Source: Ophiostoma sp. CBS 140.51 (taxonomy: Eukaryota > Ascomycota > Sordariomycetes > Ophiostomatales > Ophiostomataceae). From it: a DNA stretch of 40,945 nt. Location of the stretch: NCBI GenBank assembly GCA_029298735.1, contig JANSLP010000290.1:1-40945 (forward strand), in the 5' to 3' direction. Shown in pieces: positions 22,640-32,281 of this stretch; the first letter of the stretch is position 1, and each line of letters begins with the position of its first letter. Below the pieces are notes generated by a model that saw only the letters and a list, made by a program, of their open reading frames with translations, had not been told where the DNA came from and searched no databases. A program made the position numbers and the translations under genes.

Positions 22640-23628
22640 ACGGATATATATCACTCACTCATCACGCTCTCACCGCTTTTCCCTAATCATCAGTCGACCG
22701 TCTCCTGCTCTTCCGGCCTGTTGGTTGCATCGTGAAGGGTAGATGGCCTGAATGAAGACGCCAAGTCGTAGTAGTCTACAATCTCGTCCAGTATTTGTAG
22801 AAGTGGTTAGCCGTGTCTCCGCGTACATAAATGCTCGATTTGAAGGCTGGCACCTGCCGTAGGAGTGGCTCTGTGCGCTTCGCCTCCCCCACGTTAACCC
22901 CAGTATCACCCCAGCTTTGCCTCGAACCGTTTCCCCAAGGCGGGAGTGTTGAGACCCCTATTCTTATGTCCTCTTTCTGCCACTTGTTCTGTAAAGTACA
23001 GAAAAAGATCATCCAGTCGTAGCCAACGGCCATGGAGGAAACCGTCCGAGATCTCATGTCGTGCCCCTACTGTAAGGTCTTGTGAGAAATTGAACATACG
23101 ACTTGCGATCTTTGTGCAGTCGCCCCCGGTAGCTGCTTTTCTTTTCTTTCAGGGTCTTTCTCAGGGTCTTCACCCTAGAGTCCTAAACCCCCCTTGTCCA
23201 CTTCACCCGGGCCGTGTCCCGACCATATTTTGTGTATTGTAAAATGACGGCTTGCCTTTTCCGGGCTCCCATCAAGTCGCACTGCATTGTCACCAGACAA
23301 TGTGCCGTCTGCCGCTCCCCCACGTTGGTGACCATATGCCCCTGAATATTGTGCACATTTTATTTGGTTCTGGTGTGCACCAACGTTCAGACGCCGACTT
23401 CGCTACAGGGCGGGCTCTTTTTGACTTGGATAGAGAAATGATGTGCCACTGTATCCAAGCGAAGACGATTCTGCTGGAGTCAAACGAGCCCTCAAACATA
23501 GTCTACGACACTGCTTGTTATGCATTCAATGTTGTCAAAAATCATTTCTCATTATTGCATCCTATTTAACCAGTATTTTGTGATATCCAAACGCCAAACT
23601 TATGATCAATCTATGTTTCTCTGTATGC

Positions 23629-25116
23629 CTACACACTCTCCGTCGGCTCAACGTCGTACTCAACGTCCGTCCGGATCACGTACTTGGCGCCCTTGCGCAC
23701 ACCCGTGCCTTCGTGCAGCAGCGCACCCCGCGTCTCGCCGTGCGGGAAGATAGCTACACCGCCCATCACGGGACGCACGGGGTAGGCGTTCAATGTGCCC
23801 TCGACAGCGCCCGGAAGGAAAAAGGTCGTCTCGCCACCTTCAAACTCGTCATTCAGGTACACCAAGAAGGTAAATAGCGAGCTCTGCTTCTTGCCCTCGG
23901 GCGAGTCGTCGTAGACGTAGGTGCGGTCCGGATGGATGCCGGAGGGAGGCCATGCGCCGTCAATATGGCAGCGGTACTCGGCACCGGGCACGTAGCGGTA
24001 GACACGGAAGCGGCGATTGATGCCACGGGCCACACGGCCACCGAGCACAGACGGCACGAACTGCGAGATGCGGGACCACAACAGGTCGTGGAATTGCGGA
24101 TCGATGACCCAGTAAAAGTTGTGCGCCAGAATGCTGACGTCGCCGTCCTCACGGACGGGCGCGTCAGGAAGGAAACCAACCGACTCGCCGGCGGCAATAA
24201 TGGCCTTGCACTCGTCCGGCGTCAGGACGTTGGTGGCGACGCCGAGGCGAGGGACGACCGGGTGGGGAGTGTAGGCGATCGTGGCAGGCGCCTTAGGAGC
24301 GAGTGGGATGGCGCCCTCGGCCGACGTGTAGACAATCGCCGGGTGGTGGTTGGGCGGCTTGCGCTGGGCACCTTCCGTAGTCTCAATTATGGGCAGAGCG
24401 TCCGGGATAACGTCTGGGTTCGGCGCATGCTTGAGGATCGACTTGTCGAGGACGGAGGCGTAGACCTGTTCACGCTCCTTGGCAGGCCGGAGATCCCATA
24501 TGTCCTGGGTAAGAATGGCGGGGGTTCCAATAGGAGACTTGGCGTAGCGGCTCAGGGCCTCGTGGTTGATATCGATGGGGCCCGTGGCACGTAGGATGGC
24601 ATCGACAACCAAGAGGCGCTCCTTGGCTTCTGCAGAACGTTCCGCTGCCACAGCATCTCTGTGGTCTGGGGCGGTAGACAAGCCGCTGATGATGTCCAGA
24701 TCGCGCACCCAGCGGCACAGTGCTCCCAGCTTGAGCTCCTCGCCACGCAGGCGCATTTCGGCGAGCAGAACCCGAGCGTCCATGTACTTGCCGTCAGCGA
24801 GGGCGGCGGAGACGCGCGCCGTCAGGTTGGTACCTGCAGCATTAACACCTGTCGTGCACGCCTGGCGGAACTCATGGACAGCGCCACGGAGTTCTCTGCA
24901 TTGTTTCCCCTTGATAACAGCAGGATGTGCGGCCAGTTCTCGGAGCGTCTCCACTGTAATCTCGAGCTCTTCAGTTGATGTGACGGACTGAAGACTCGTC
25001 GGCTCGGGCGGTGTGTCGCTGGGCGGCGAGATGGGCCGGGCGGCTTTGGAAGGCTTTTGATCAGCCTTGCCCTGGGCCTGAGCCTTTCGTTTTCGTGATG
25101 CTGATTTGGCCGTCAT
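23629..25116 (-). CDS. Prolyl 4-hydroxylase-type 2-oxoglutarate/Fe(II) oxygenase
   Basis: This single-exon gene encodes 495 residues. The C-terminal P4Hc double-stranded beta-helix (about 300-490) contains the iron triad His384 and Asp386 in CHIDG plus His468 in LLHEGTGV, with Lys478 in GAKYVIRTDV placed to bind 2-oxoglutarate. A flexible acidic segment and the GGETTFF turn lie between them, as in plant and algal P4Hs. The N-terminal 280 residues match no domain I know. They start with a basic stretch (KSASRKRKAQAQGK) that looks like a nuclear localisation signal, and there is no signal peptide, so it should act in the cytosol or nucleus rather than the ER. The substrate is unknown; a protein prolyl target is the family expectation. 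Confidence 0.88.
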   Translation of the reverse strand: MTAKSASRKRKAQAQGKADQKPSKAARPISPPSDTPPEPTSLQSVTSTEELEITVETLRELAAHPAVIKGKQCRELRGAVHEFRQACTTGVNAAGTNLTARVSAALADGKYMDARVLLAEMRLRGEELKLGALCRWVRDLDIISGLSTAPDHRDAVAAERSAEAKERLLVVDAILRATGPIDINHEALSRYAKSPIGTPAILTQDIWDLRPAKEREQVYASVLDKSILKHAPNPDVIPDALPIIETTEGAQRKPPNHHPAIVYTSAEGAIPLAPKAPATIAYTPHPVVPRLGVATNVLTPDECKAIIAAGESVGFLPDAPVREDGDVSILAHNFYWVIDPQFHDLLWSRISQFVPSVLGGRVARGINRRFRVYRYVPGAEYRCHIDGAWPPSGIHPDRTYVYDDSPEGKKQSSLFTFLVYLNDEFEGGETTFFLPGAVEGTLNAYPVRPVMGGVAIFPHGETRGALLHEGTGVRKGAKYVIRTDVEYDVEPTESV

Positions 25117-26275
25117 TGTGTGCGTGTGGATGATGACCGTTGTTGACGATTGTGAGAGTCGTACGAGAATGGTAAAATTTGGATTTAGAGGTTGTAAATG
25201 AGAGTTAGAAGTGCACGTGATCTACACAGTGTAATGGCTCCCGACCACTGACTTTACACCGTCCCCTCACCTCTTATCGGCTTATCGAGCCCTGGATTTG
25301 GCATGCGGGGAAAGGTACCACTTTTTGGCCCTCGGTGGGCGAATGCCGGTGATAAGCGGGCAGTGAGGATTCAATTCCATAATAGATTGGCCAACTCGTA
25401 CCTGGCGACATCGAGTCTAATCGACTCCAATCGACTAGCACCTGAGCCGTAACGGTCGGAGCCCGCTTCAGACGCTTACAACCTCCGGAGCCTCACGACA
25501 ATACTACACAAAACCTGGGGATTGATGCATATGGAAATGGAGAGCGCGACGCGGCGTTCATTTTAGGCTACTATTGTCAAAATTTATGGAAGAGCGCGTC
25601 TAAAAAGGGCAGTAACGTCAGGAACGCGTCTCTTTATCATGAGGGGTCGTTGTTGCCCCCTTGGGCTCGCTTTGGCGTCTTGGAGTGTATGAATGACCTC
25701 AGGATGCAGCTTCCGCTTCTGGTAACGATCCAGATGCAGTGCTTCTTGTGACAAAGAGCAACTCCACCAGGCAAGGGAAGCTGCGACCTGTTGTCCTGTC
25801 GAAGCACAGATGGCTCACATGAGCACTCCGTTCGTGTCCCTGCCTCGAATCCTTGAATTATGATTGGTTGGGCCAGGACCTTTAAATAGGAAGCTGCGAC
25901 CGACATCTTTAACGATTGCTCTTTCCACTTATACAACAACTTTTTTAAGATTTTTGACATCTTTCCAGTCATTTTGGCATCTCTCAAAAAATTGTCGAGT
26001 CCTCGTCAGTTTGTCTGATATCATCAAGGTGCACCACTCTTTGTTGATCCCCACATCATTGTCACTATTTCCTGAGTCCCTCTTAGTGTCTTGTTGACAT
26101 CGGGGCCGCAGCTCTTATTTCCATCGTGCGGATCACTTCCATATTTATATTTCCGATTCCGAATCACCACTTCCTCTTTTCTTTTCCTTCTTTTTTGTTT
26201 CTTTCCCTCCTCGGTAGGTCAACCACTCACATCTCATACCAACTATATCCCCTGCTTCTCCTCTCCAACTCCGCC
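25117..26275. other. Divergent intergenic region, oxygenase/ThDP enzyme
   Basis: This 1.16-kb spacer contains the promoters of two divergent genes. A TTTAAATA element near 25881 lies about 395 nt upstream of the ThDP-enzyme ATG, and the approach to that ATG (about 26100-26270) is pyrimidine-rich, as in many fungal leaders. No gene is seen. Confidence 0.45.
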
Positions 26276-28531
26276 ATGCCACTACCGGCTCCTCCCCCGC
26301 TTTTGAGCTTCCCACCCTGCCGCGCTGCCCGCATGGGTCGCGCAGCGTCTGCCACCAGCGCGCGGCGATGGTTGGCCACAAGCGGCTCGACGCTGCCAGG
26401 CGCCCGGCTGCATCGCGCCCGCTCGTCGCCATCTTGCCGAGGCGGGCAGTCTTTTGCCGTTGCCGCCACTACTACAGTTCCTGGTGCGGCCCGTTTCATT
26501 GCCTATACATCGTCTAATACGAGTAATTTGGGAACGTCAAAGAAAATCACCAGCAACGCAAAGTCGACCTCTGCAAACTTTGCCGCAAAGCCCATCCTAC
26601 CATCGCAGGCCTTCTCTACTGCCAACCAGACCCGCGCTGCAAGCACATCTACCAACAGCTCCTCCAACTTCCCCGATCCCAACATGTACACAACGTCGTT
26701 TGCCTTTTTTGAGGCCCTGTGGGAGGCCGGTGTGACGCACTGCTTCGTCAACCTGGGCTCGGACCACCCTAGCATCATCGAGGCCATGGTCCAGGGCCAG
26801 CGCGAGAAGAAGGACAAGTTTCCCAAGATGATTACTTGTCCTAATGAGGTGCGTACCAACCCCTCGGCTCATTATATCTTCTTGTCTAACACATAATAGA
26901 TGGTCGCTATGTCCATGGCCGACGGCTATGCCCGCCTTACCGGCAAGCCGCAGTGCGTCATTGTGCACGTCGACGTCGGCACGCAGGGCCTCGGTGCGGC
27001 CGTGCACAACTCCAGCACAGGTCGCGCCCCCGTCCTCGTCTTTGCCGGCATCAGCCCCTTCACAATTGAGGGTGAGATGCGCGGCTCGCGCACCGAATAC
27101 ATCCACTGGATTCAGGATGTGCCTGACCAAAAGGCCATCCTGGCCCAGTACTGCCGCTACTCGGCCGAACTCAAGACGGGTCGCAACGTCAAGCAGATGG
27201 TCAACCGCGCTCTGACGTTTGCCAAGTCGCAGCCGGCCGGCCCCGTGTACCTTTGCGGTGCCCGTGAGGTAATGGAGGAGGAGATCAAGCCGTACCACCT
27301 GAAGCAGGATGAGTGGAAGCCCGTGCAGCTCGGCGGTCTGCCTCCGGACTCGGTGCAGGATATTGCCACCGCACTTGCAGGTGCCAAGGAGCCGCTGCTC
27401 ATCACTGGCTATGCCGGCCGCAATCACGGTTTTGCGCCCTCGGTGGTTGAGCTGGCCAATGCTGTGCCCAACCTCCGCGTCCTGGACACCGGTGGCAGTG
27501 ACATGTGCTTCCCGGCCGACCACCCCGCATGGCTTGGTCTTCGTTTTGGCTCGCACGACGCCATCCGCACCGCCGACGTGATTGTCGTGGTCGACTGCGA
27601 CGTGCCTTGGATCAACACCCAGTGCCCGCCCAAGGAGGACGCCCGCGTGTTCCACATTGACTGCGACCCGCTCAAGAAGATGATGCCCGTGTTCTACATT
27701 GCCGCCGAGCAGCGGTTCCAGGCCGACTCTCTGCTGAGTGTCCAGCAGCTCAACGAGCACTTCAAGGCCAACCCGGTCCCCGCCGCGTCGGGCAAGGACA
27801 GCGCACGTGTCGAGGCCCACAAGGCTCTTCTGGCCAAAATTGACAAGGCGGCCGAGCCCCAGGCGGACGGTGGCTTTGGTGTGGGCCACCTGACCAAGAA
27901 GCTGCGCGAAACCTGCCCCTCAGACACCATCTGGGCCATCGAGGCTGTGACAAGCACGGGCTTTGTGCATGAAAACCTGCAGCCCACGCAGCCGGGCCAC
28001 TGGATCAACTGTGGCGGTGGTGGTCTGGGCTGGTCTGGTGGTGGTGCGCTGGGCATCAAGCTGGCCACCGACTACGAGGCCGGTGGCAAGAACAAGGGCA
28101 AGTTTGTGTGCCAGATTGTCGGTGACGGCACGTTCTTGTTTGCGGTGCCGGGTAGTGTCTACTGGATTTCGAAGCGCTACAACATTCCGGTGCTTACGAT
28201 CGTGCTAAACAATAAGGGTAAGTCACTCCCCTGTGTGACTCTAATAAAGCTGAATACCGCTAACCGCTTAGGCTGGAACGCCCCCCGTCGGTCGCTGTTG
28301 CTGGTGCACCCCGACGGTCTAGGCTCGCAGGCATCCAACGAAGAGATCAACATTGAGTTCAGCCCGTCGCCCGACTACGGCGGTATTGCCAAGGCAGCGG
28401 CGGCAGGCGACCTGTTCACGGCACGTGTGGACCAGTCGGCCGAGCTGGAGGAGGTGCTGAAGAAGGCGATTGCGTCGGTGCAGAGCGGCACCAGCGCCGT
28501 GGTGGACTGCAAGGTGGCCATGGGTTGTTAA
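26276..28531 (+). CDS. ThDP-dependent enzyme (acetolactate synthase/benzoylformate decarboxylase-like), probably mitochondrial
   Basis: Three exons (26276-26848, 26900-28217, 28272-28531) encode 716 residues. Intron 1 (51 nt, GTGCGT...AATAG) is phase 0 and intron 2 (54 nt, GTAAGT...CTTAG) is phase 1. The start is the ATG in CCGCCATGCC; the frame upstream lacks an ATG. The first 140 residues are Ser/Ala/Arg-rich and look like a mitochondrial presequence plus spacer. The catalytic part has the usual three domains. The pyrimidine-binding domain (about 160-340) contains the ThDP-activating Glu191 in CPNEMVAMSMADGYAR, a central domain spans about 350-500, and the pyrophosphate-binding domain (about 530-710) has GDG (599-601) and NN (628-629). 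The family joins or cleaves 2-keto acids through ThDP carbanions. The substrate cannot be inferred, and this may not be the biosynthetic ILV2-type enzyme. Confidence 0.9.
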
Positions 28532-29507
28532 GCGAGCGCTGTCTGAGAGTTCTAAAGACGTATCTGAAGTAGCTAAAATAATGCAATGATTTGGTGCTTC
28601 CTGTTGTCCGACTGGATATGCGGCTCACTTTGATTGAAAGCCGTGGTGTTATTATCCCCACAATAGTGAACGTCATGACATAACCAAAGCCCTGGCGTAG
28701 AGCCTCTGTTCCGACATATACATGGCACATGGCAATGTCCGCAAGCTAAGATAGGACCCGGCGTCGGAACACGAGTCATTATCGTAGATGGTCGTGTATT
28801 ATTCAATTTGATACTACGTCCCAAAAGTGCTCTCTCTCCCGAACCCCAACTTAGCCTCCAGGTCTATATGCGGGTAAAAGCAACAATGGAGGACGAATGT
28901 GGAGAACTGGAGCCGTACGCGGGCGGGTATATGCCATATGGTTGATATATGCACATACATACATCCCTTGAATGGGGCATCTTGGAAGGTGATGAATGCC
29001 GTTGATTTTTGCCGTTAATTGTATACATAAATGGAGACATCATCATCCTTCATTGGCACTTGAAGCCATCCGACCGAACGGCGCCAAGGTGCCGTCTTGT
29101 ATATTGAATGGACGATGCGGCTACACTATAGAGAGTGTCTATTCTGTGAACGACATAGTTATTTGTGGTCTTCGGATAAAAGCAGACATCGAAAACTGGA
29201 GTAGGCTGCCCATTGATGAGTCGCGGAAAGGACCATCTGCCAGAACAGATTAAGGAAGGAACAAAGATGGGACTACTCCATATTCACGTAAATTAAAAAT
29301 TTCATGACTTCCCTCGAGGGCGTACGGAACGGCGATGCCTGGTTTTCCGGGAGGAAGGGAGGGGAAAGCAAAAGGAGGAAAATATATAATTCCCTTGGCA
29401 TCCCCTTGTTAAGTATTCCCCATTCCCTCCTGTTTTTCCACGAGGTATCCTTGCATTTCCCTCATTGACACTACTATCCATCTGCAACGCCTCATTCACC
29501 CTTCATC
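28532..29507. other. Intergenic region upstream of the esterase gene
   Basis: The left end is the 3' flank of the ThDP enzyme and the right end the promoter of the esterase. The short frames present carry no recognisable feature. Confidence 0.5.
29383..29389 (+). promoter_or_regulatory. TATA-like element of the CE1 esterase gene
   Basis: TATATAA lies about 119 nt before the esterase start codon, followed by a pyrimidine-rich leader. It is placed as expected for a fungal TATA box; the assignment is positional only. Confidence 0.4.
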
Positions 29508-30413
29508 ATGCACTCCACACTTGCCATCGGCCTCGTGTCGACCCTGGCTGCCGTCGTCAGCGGCCAGGGCATCACCAAGGTTACCGACTTCACCGCCGGT
29601 CCGACCAAGCTCGGCATGTACGTCTACGTGCCCAAGACGCTCGCTAAGCCTGCGCCTATCCTGCTGGCCATCCACCATTGTCAGGGCTCGGCCCAGGGCT
29701 ACTCCACGGAGACGCACTACCAGCCTCTGGCCGACAAGCACGGTTTTGTCATCATCTACCCCAACTCCCGGTCCAGCGGTGGCTGCTTTGACGTCTCGTC
29801 GACGGCTTCGCTGACCCACGATGGCGGCGGAGACTCCCAGACCATGGCCAACATGGTCAAGTACGTCATTGAAAAGTACAATGGTGACGCCAACCGCACG
29901 TACGTCACGGGTACATCGTCGGGCGCCATGATGACCAATGTCATGGTCGGCGCCTACCCGGACATGTTCCAGGCCGGCTCTGTCTACTCGGGCGTTCCCG
30001 ACGGCTGCTTCTTCGTCCAGGGTGCCACCGCCACCCAGGACCCCCCCGGTTGGTCCAACCAGTGTGCCAACGGCCAGCTCACCAAGACGGCCGAGCAGTG
30101 GGGCGACCTGACCCGCTCGTACTACCCGAGCTACACGGGTCCCCGCCCGCGTATGCAGATCTGGCACGGCACCGCAGACAACACACTGCACTACCCCAAC
30201 TACCAGGAGACGCTCAAGCAGTGGTCCAATGTCCTCAAGGTGTCGGACCCCAAGACGGCGGCCAACACGCCCCAGAGCGGCTATACCCAGACTATCTACG
30301 GCGACGGCACGTCGACGACGGCCCAGCTGGTCGGCTACAGCGCCGCCGGTGTCGGTCACACTGTCCCCGTCCACGAGTCGGCCGATATGGCCTTCTTCGG
30401 TCTTGATAAATAA
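29508..30413 (+). CDS. Secreted CE1-type esterase (acetylxylan/feruloyl esterase family)
   Basis: This single-exon gene encodes 301 residues. A signal peptide (MHSTLAIGLVSTLAAVVSG) precedes an alpha/beta-hydrolase of the PHB-depolymerase/CE1 group. The catalytic triad is Ser137 in GTSSG, Asp224 in HGTADNTL and His284 in GVGHTVP. Other CE1 hallmarks are VYVPKTLAKPAPILLAIHHC (the oxyanion strand), IIYPNSRSSGGCFDVSS and VYSGVPDGCF. The length matches catalytic-domain-only acetylxylan esterases, and no cellulose-binding module follows. It should act outside the cell, deacetylating xylan or releasing ferulate, which fits the neighbouring arabinanase. Acetylxylan esterase is the best guess; feruloyl esterase is the alternative. 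Confidence 0.93.
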   Translation: MHSTLAIGLVSTLAAVVSGQGITKVTDFTAGPTKLGMYVYVPKTLAKPAPILLAIHHCQGSAQGYSTETHYQPLADKHGFVIIYPNSRSSGGCFDVSSTASLTHDGGGDSQTMANMVKYVIEKYNGDANRTYVTGTSSGAMMTNVMVGAYPDMFQAGSVYSGVPDGCFFVQGATATQDPPGWSNQCANGQLTKTAEQWGDLTRSYYPSYTGPRPRMQIWHGTADNTLHYPNYQETLKQWSNVLKVSDPKTAANTPQSGYTQTIYGDGTSTTAQLVGYSAAGVGHTVPVHESADMAFFGLDK

Positions 30414-30751
30414 GATATAGAAAGGGTAAAAATTATGACAGGTGGTGTGTGTACGTCTCCTTGAAGACGTTATTTCAACATATTCAAAGGGGTCGTAGTT
30501 TATTTCTGTACATATTTTGTTTCATTGCCTTTTTATTTATTTATTTACCTACTATTCAAAATCCGGACAATTAAGCACTTTTTGCATAAAGTTCGTGAAA
30601 TATATGTCTTTATTTAAAATCTTGATTTTTCAAGAACAAAATGAAGTTATGTAAAAATCTCAGATAGCATGGATAGGAAAAAAAATGATATGGTTGTGAG
30701 AAATTCCTCATTAAGGACGGCAATACCGTGGAAGATGACTCCGACAGGGCC

Positions 30752-31027
30752 TCAAGTAGCATCGTCCTTGACTGACCGCCGCATCTTCCAACCAGGGCCC
30801 CGGACATAGACATAGTAGCCGACCCACAAGTTGTCGCAGTTGCTGTACAGACCACTGTTCCAGTGGAAGAAGAGTCCGGGGGTCATGTGGGCAGCATTGC
30901 GGACGCTGTCACAGGTATCACCAGCGACAATCTTGCGGTAGCCAGCGCAACCATAGGCAGTGCCGGGCTGGAGAAGGGAGGGTGGGCCACCGGTATTCGT
31001 GGGGGTAACATCGCCGGGGCCAGTGGG
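30752..31027 (-). pseudogene. Fifth LysM domain stranded behind an in-frame stop
   Basis: Directly after the TAA that ends the LysM gene (31030-31028), the same reading frame continues for 91 codons to a TGA at 30754-30752 and encodes a clear LysM repeat. It has the PSLLQPGT lead-in, CAGYRKIVAGDTCDSV, FFHWNSGLYSNC and DNLWVGYYVYV. The other four repeats end YYVC or HYVC; here the last Cys is Tyr. No GT...AG pair that removes the stop and keeps frame was found. This is either a lost C-terminal domain decaying after a nonsense mutation, or a strain or sequencing variant. Confidence 0.8.
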
Positions 31028-32281
31028 TTACTCCGGGACAATGTCATCTTCGGCAGCGTCAATAGCCTCGACAGAACGAACCGTTGGCGGCGCCGGTGCC
31101 GGTGGCGTCACGCACACGTAGTAACCAGCCCAGAGGTTGTCGCAGTTGGCGTGCAGTCCCGAGTTGACCTTAAAGAAAAGGCTAGCTGAGAGGTCTGTAT
31201 GCTTGCGGATACTGTCACAGGTCTCGCCAGCAGTAACTTTGTGGTAGCCGCCGCAGTTACTGGATGTTCCAGGCAGGAGGGGAGAGGGCGTGGCGGCAAT
31301 GTCGATAGTGTCTGCATCTCTCTTCTCATTTTCAGCTCCGTTGTTGTTCGCTTCTTGAACGTTGTTGGGATGAGGGTGAGGTGCCGAGACCTTGCCGCGG
31401 GCCGTGCAGACATAATGGTTGACCTCCAAGTTGTTGCAGCTCGAATGTATGCCCTTGTTCCAGCTGTAAAACTGCTTTAGAGAAACGCGTGCGCTCTTGG
31501 CAATCTTTGCACACGTATCGCCAGACTTGACCCTGTGGTAGGTTCTGCAATTTTTGGCCGTACCGGGTTGAAGAGGGGTGGGAGAGCCGGAAGCGTTCGT
31601 AGTGTCGACACTATCCACTGAGTTGGCACTGTCGGCACTGTCGGCAGCACCGACAGCATCGACGGCATCGACGGCCTCAACGGCCTCGACATCTCTCTGC
31701 TTCTTGCCTCCCTTACCACCCTCTCCACCGCCACCCTCGCCCTTGTGCTCGCCGCCCGTCTCACCGGCATTGACGCACACGTAGTAACCCGACAGCAGGT
31801 TGGTACACTTCTTGTTCACGCGCGTGTTCCAGTCCATAAATTCACTGAGCTTGACATGCGCGCCCTTGGCGATCTTGGAGCACGTGTCGCCAGACTTGAC
31901 CTTGTGGTACTTGTGGCAGTTGTGGACCGTGCCGGGTTGGATGGGAGAGGGGGCGTTGGCAGCCCGGGCCTTGACGACACGCACCTGCGTGCAGACATAG
32001 TACCCGGCCATGAGGTTGCCGCACTGGTGGTTGATGCCCTTGTTCCACGCGTAAAAGTTGCTGAGCGAAACGCGGGTTTCGTTGGCAATCTTGGCGCAGG
32101 TGTCGCCGGACACGGCCTTGTGGTAGCGTAGGCAGTCATGATTAGTGCCGGGTTGGAGTGGAGAAGGTGCGTTGGCGACCCGTGCCGTGAGTGAAATGTC
32201 ATCCACGGAAGGAACGGCGACGGCACCGGTGAGTGGGGCCGCGCTCAGAAGAGCAACGGCGAGAACAGAGAGGAGTGTCAT
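31028..32281 (-). CDS. Secreted protein with four LysM domains (chitin binding)
   Basis: The single-exon gene encodes 417 residues from the ATG at 32281. The frame extends further upstream, but this ATG begins the signal peptide (MTLLSVLAVALLSAAPLTG). Four LysM repeats follow at about 51-98, 123-170, 247-293 and 345-392. Each has the fungal pattern PSP-L-PGT..C..YHKV.SGDTC, an aromatic-W/V-N core (WNKG, WNTR, WNKG, KVNSG), a C-NL pair and a terminal Y-VC. The linker between LysM2 and LysM3 is Gly/Glu/Lys-rich, then an Asp/Ala/Val/Ser run (VEAVDAVDAV). Dibasic KR at 320-321 could be cut by Kex2. There is no GPI or catalytic domain. Such proteins bind chitin oligomers outside the cell and may mask or protect hyphal walls; an effector role is inference. 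A fifth LysM lies beyond the stop. Confidence 0.92.
   Translation of the reverse strand: MTLLSVLAVALLSAAPLTGAVAVPSVDDISLTARVANAPSPLQPGTNHDCLRYHKAVSGDTCAKIANETRVSLSNFYAWNKGINHQCGNLMAGYYVCTQVRVVKARAANAPSPIQPGTVHNCHKYHKVKSGDTCSKIAKGAHVKLSEFMDWNTRVNKKCTNLLSGYYVCVNAGETGGEHKGEGGGGEGGKGGKKQRDVEAVEAVDAVDAVGAADSADSANSVDSVDTTNASGSPTPLQPGTAKNCRTYHRVKSGDTCAKIAKSARVSLKQFYSWNKGIHSSCNNLEVNHYVCTARGKVSAPHPHPNNVQEANNNGAENEKRDADTIDIAATPSPLLPGTSSNCGGYHKVTAGETCDSIRKHTDLSASLFFKVNSGLHANCDNLWAGYYVCVTPPAPAPPTVRSVEAIDAAEDDIVPE

Larger units (their letters stand above)
20186..23628. other. Long intergenic region with small repeats
   Basis: This 3.4-kb stretch holds the cyclin promoter at its left end and the 3' flank of the oxygenase gene at its right end. 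It contains a G-rich short array (21218-21260), a 55-bp tandem duplication (21484-21600) and a CA microsatellite (22611-22639). Overlapping minus-strand frames at 22776-23097 look faintly protein-like but have no recognisable family or intact structure. No gene is supported. Confidence 0.45.

Noticed and set aside
22690..23097. Possible decayed gene on the minus strand
   Set aside because: Two overlapping frames and a following segment (DEIVDYYDLASSF) look faintly protein-like, but no family is recognised and no splice model joins them.
26597..27889. 430-codon minus-strand frame opposite the ThDP enzyme
   Set aside because: It is antisense to a well-supported enzyme and spans intron 1; it has no domain of its own.
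29496..30374. 292-codon minus-strand frame opposite the CE1 esterase
   Set aside because: It is an antisense shadow; the plus strand carries the signal peptide and catalytic triad.
31028..31030. Programmed stop-codon readthrough at the LysM TAA
   Set aside because: The context is TAA CCC, not the UGA CUA signal known for fungal readthrough. It is kept only as an untested option because the fifth repeat has also lost a Cys.
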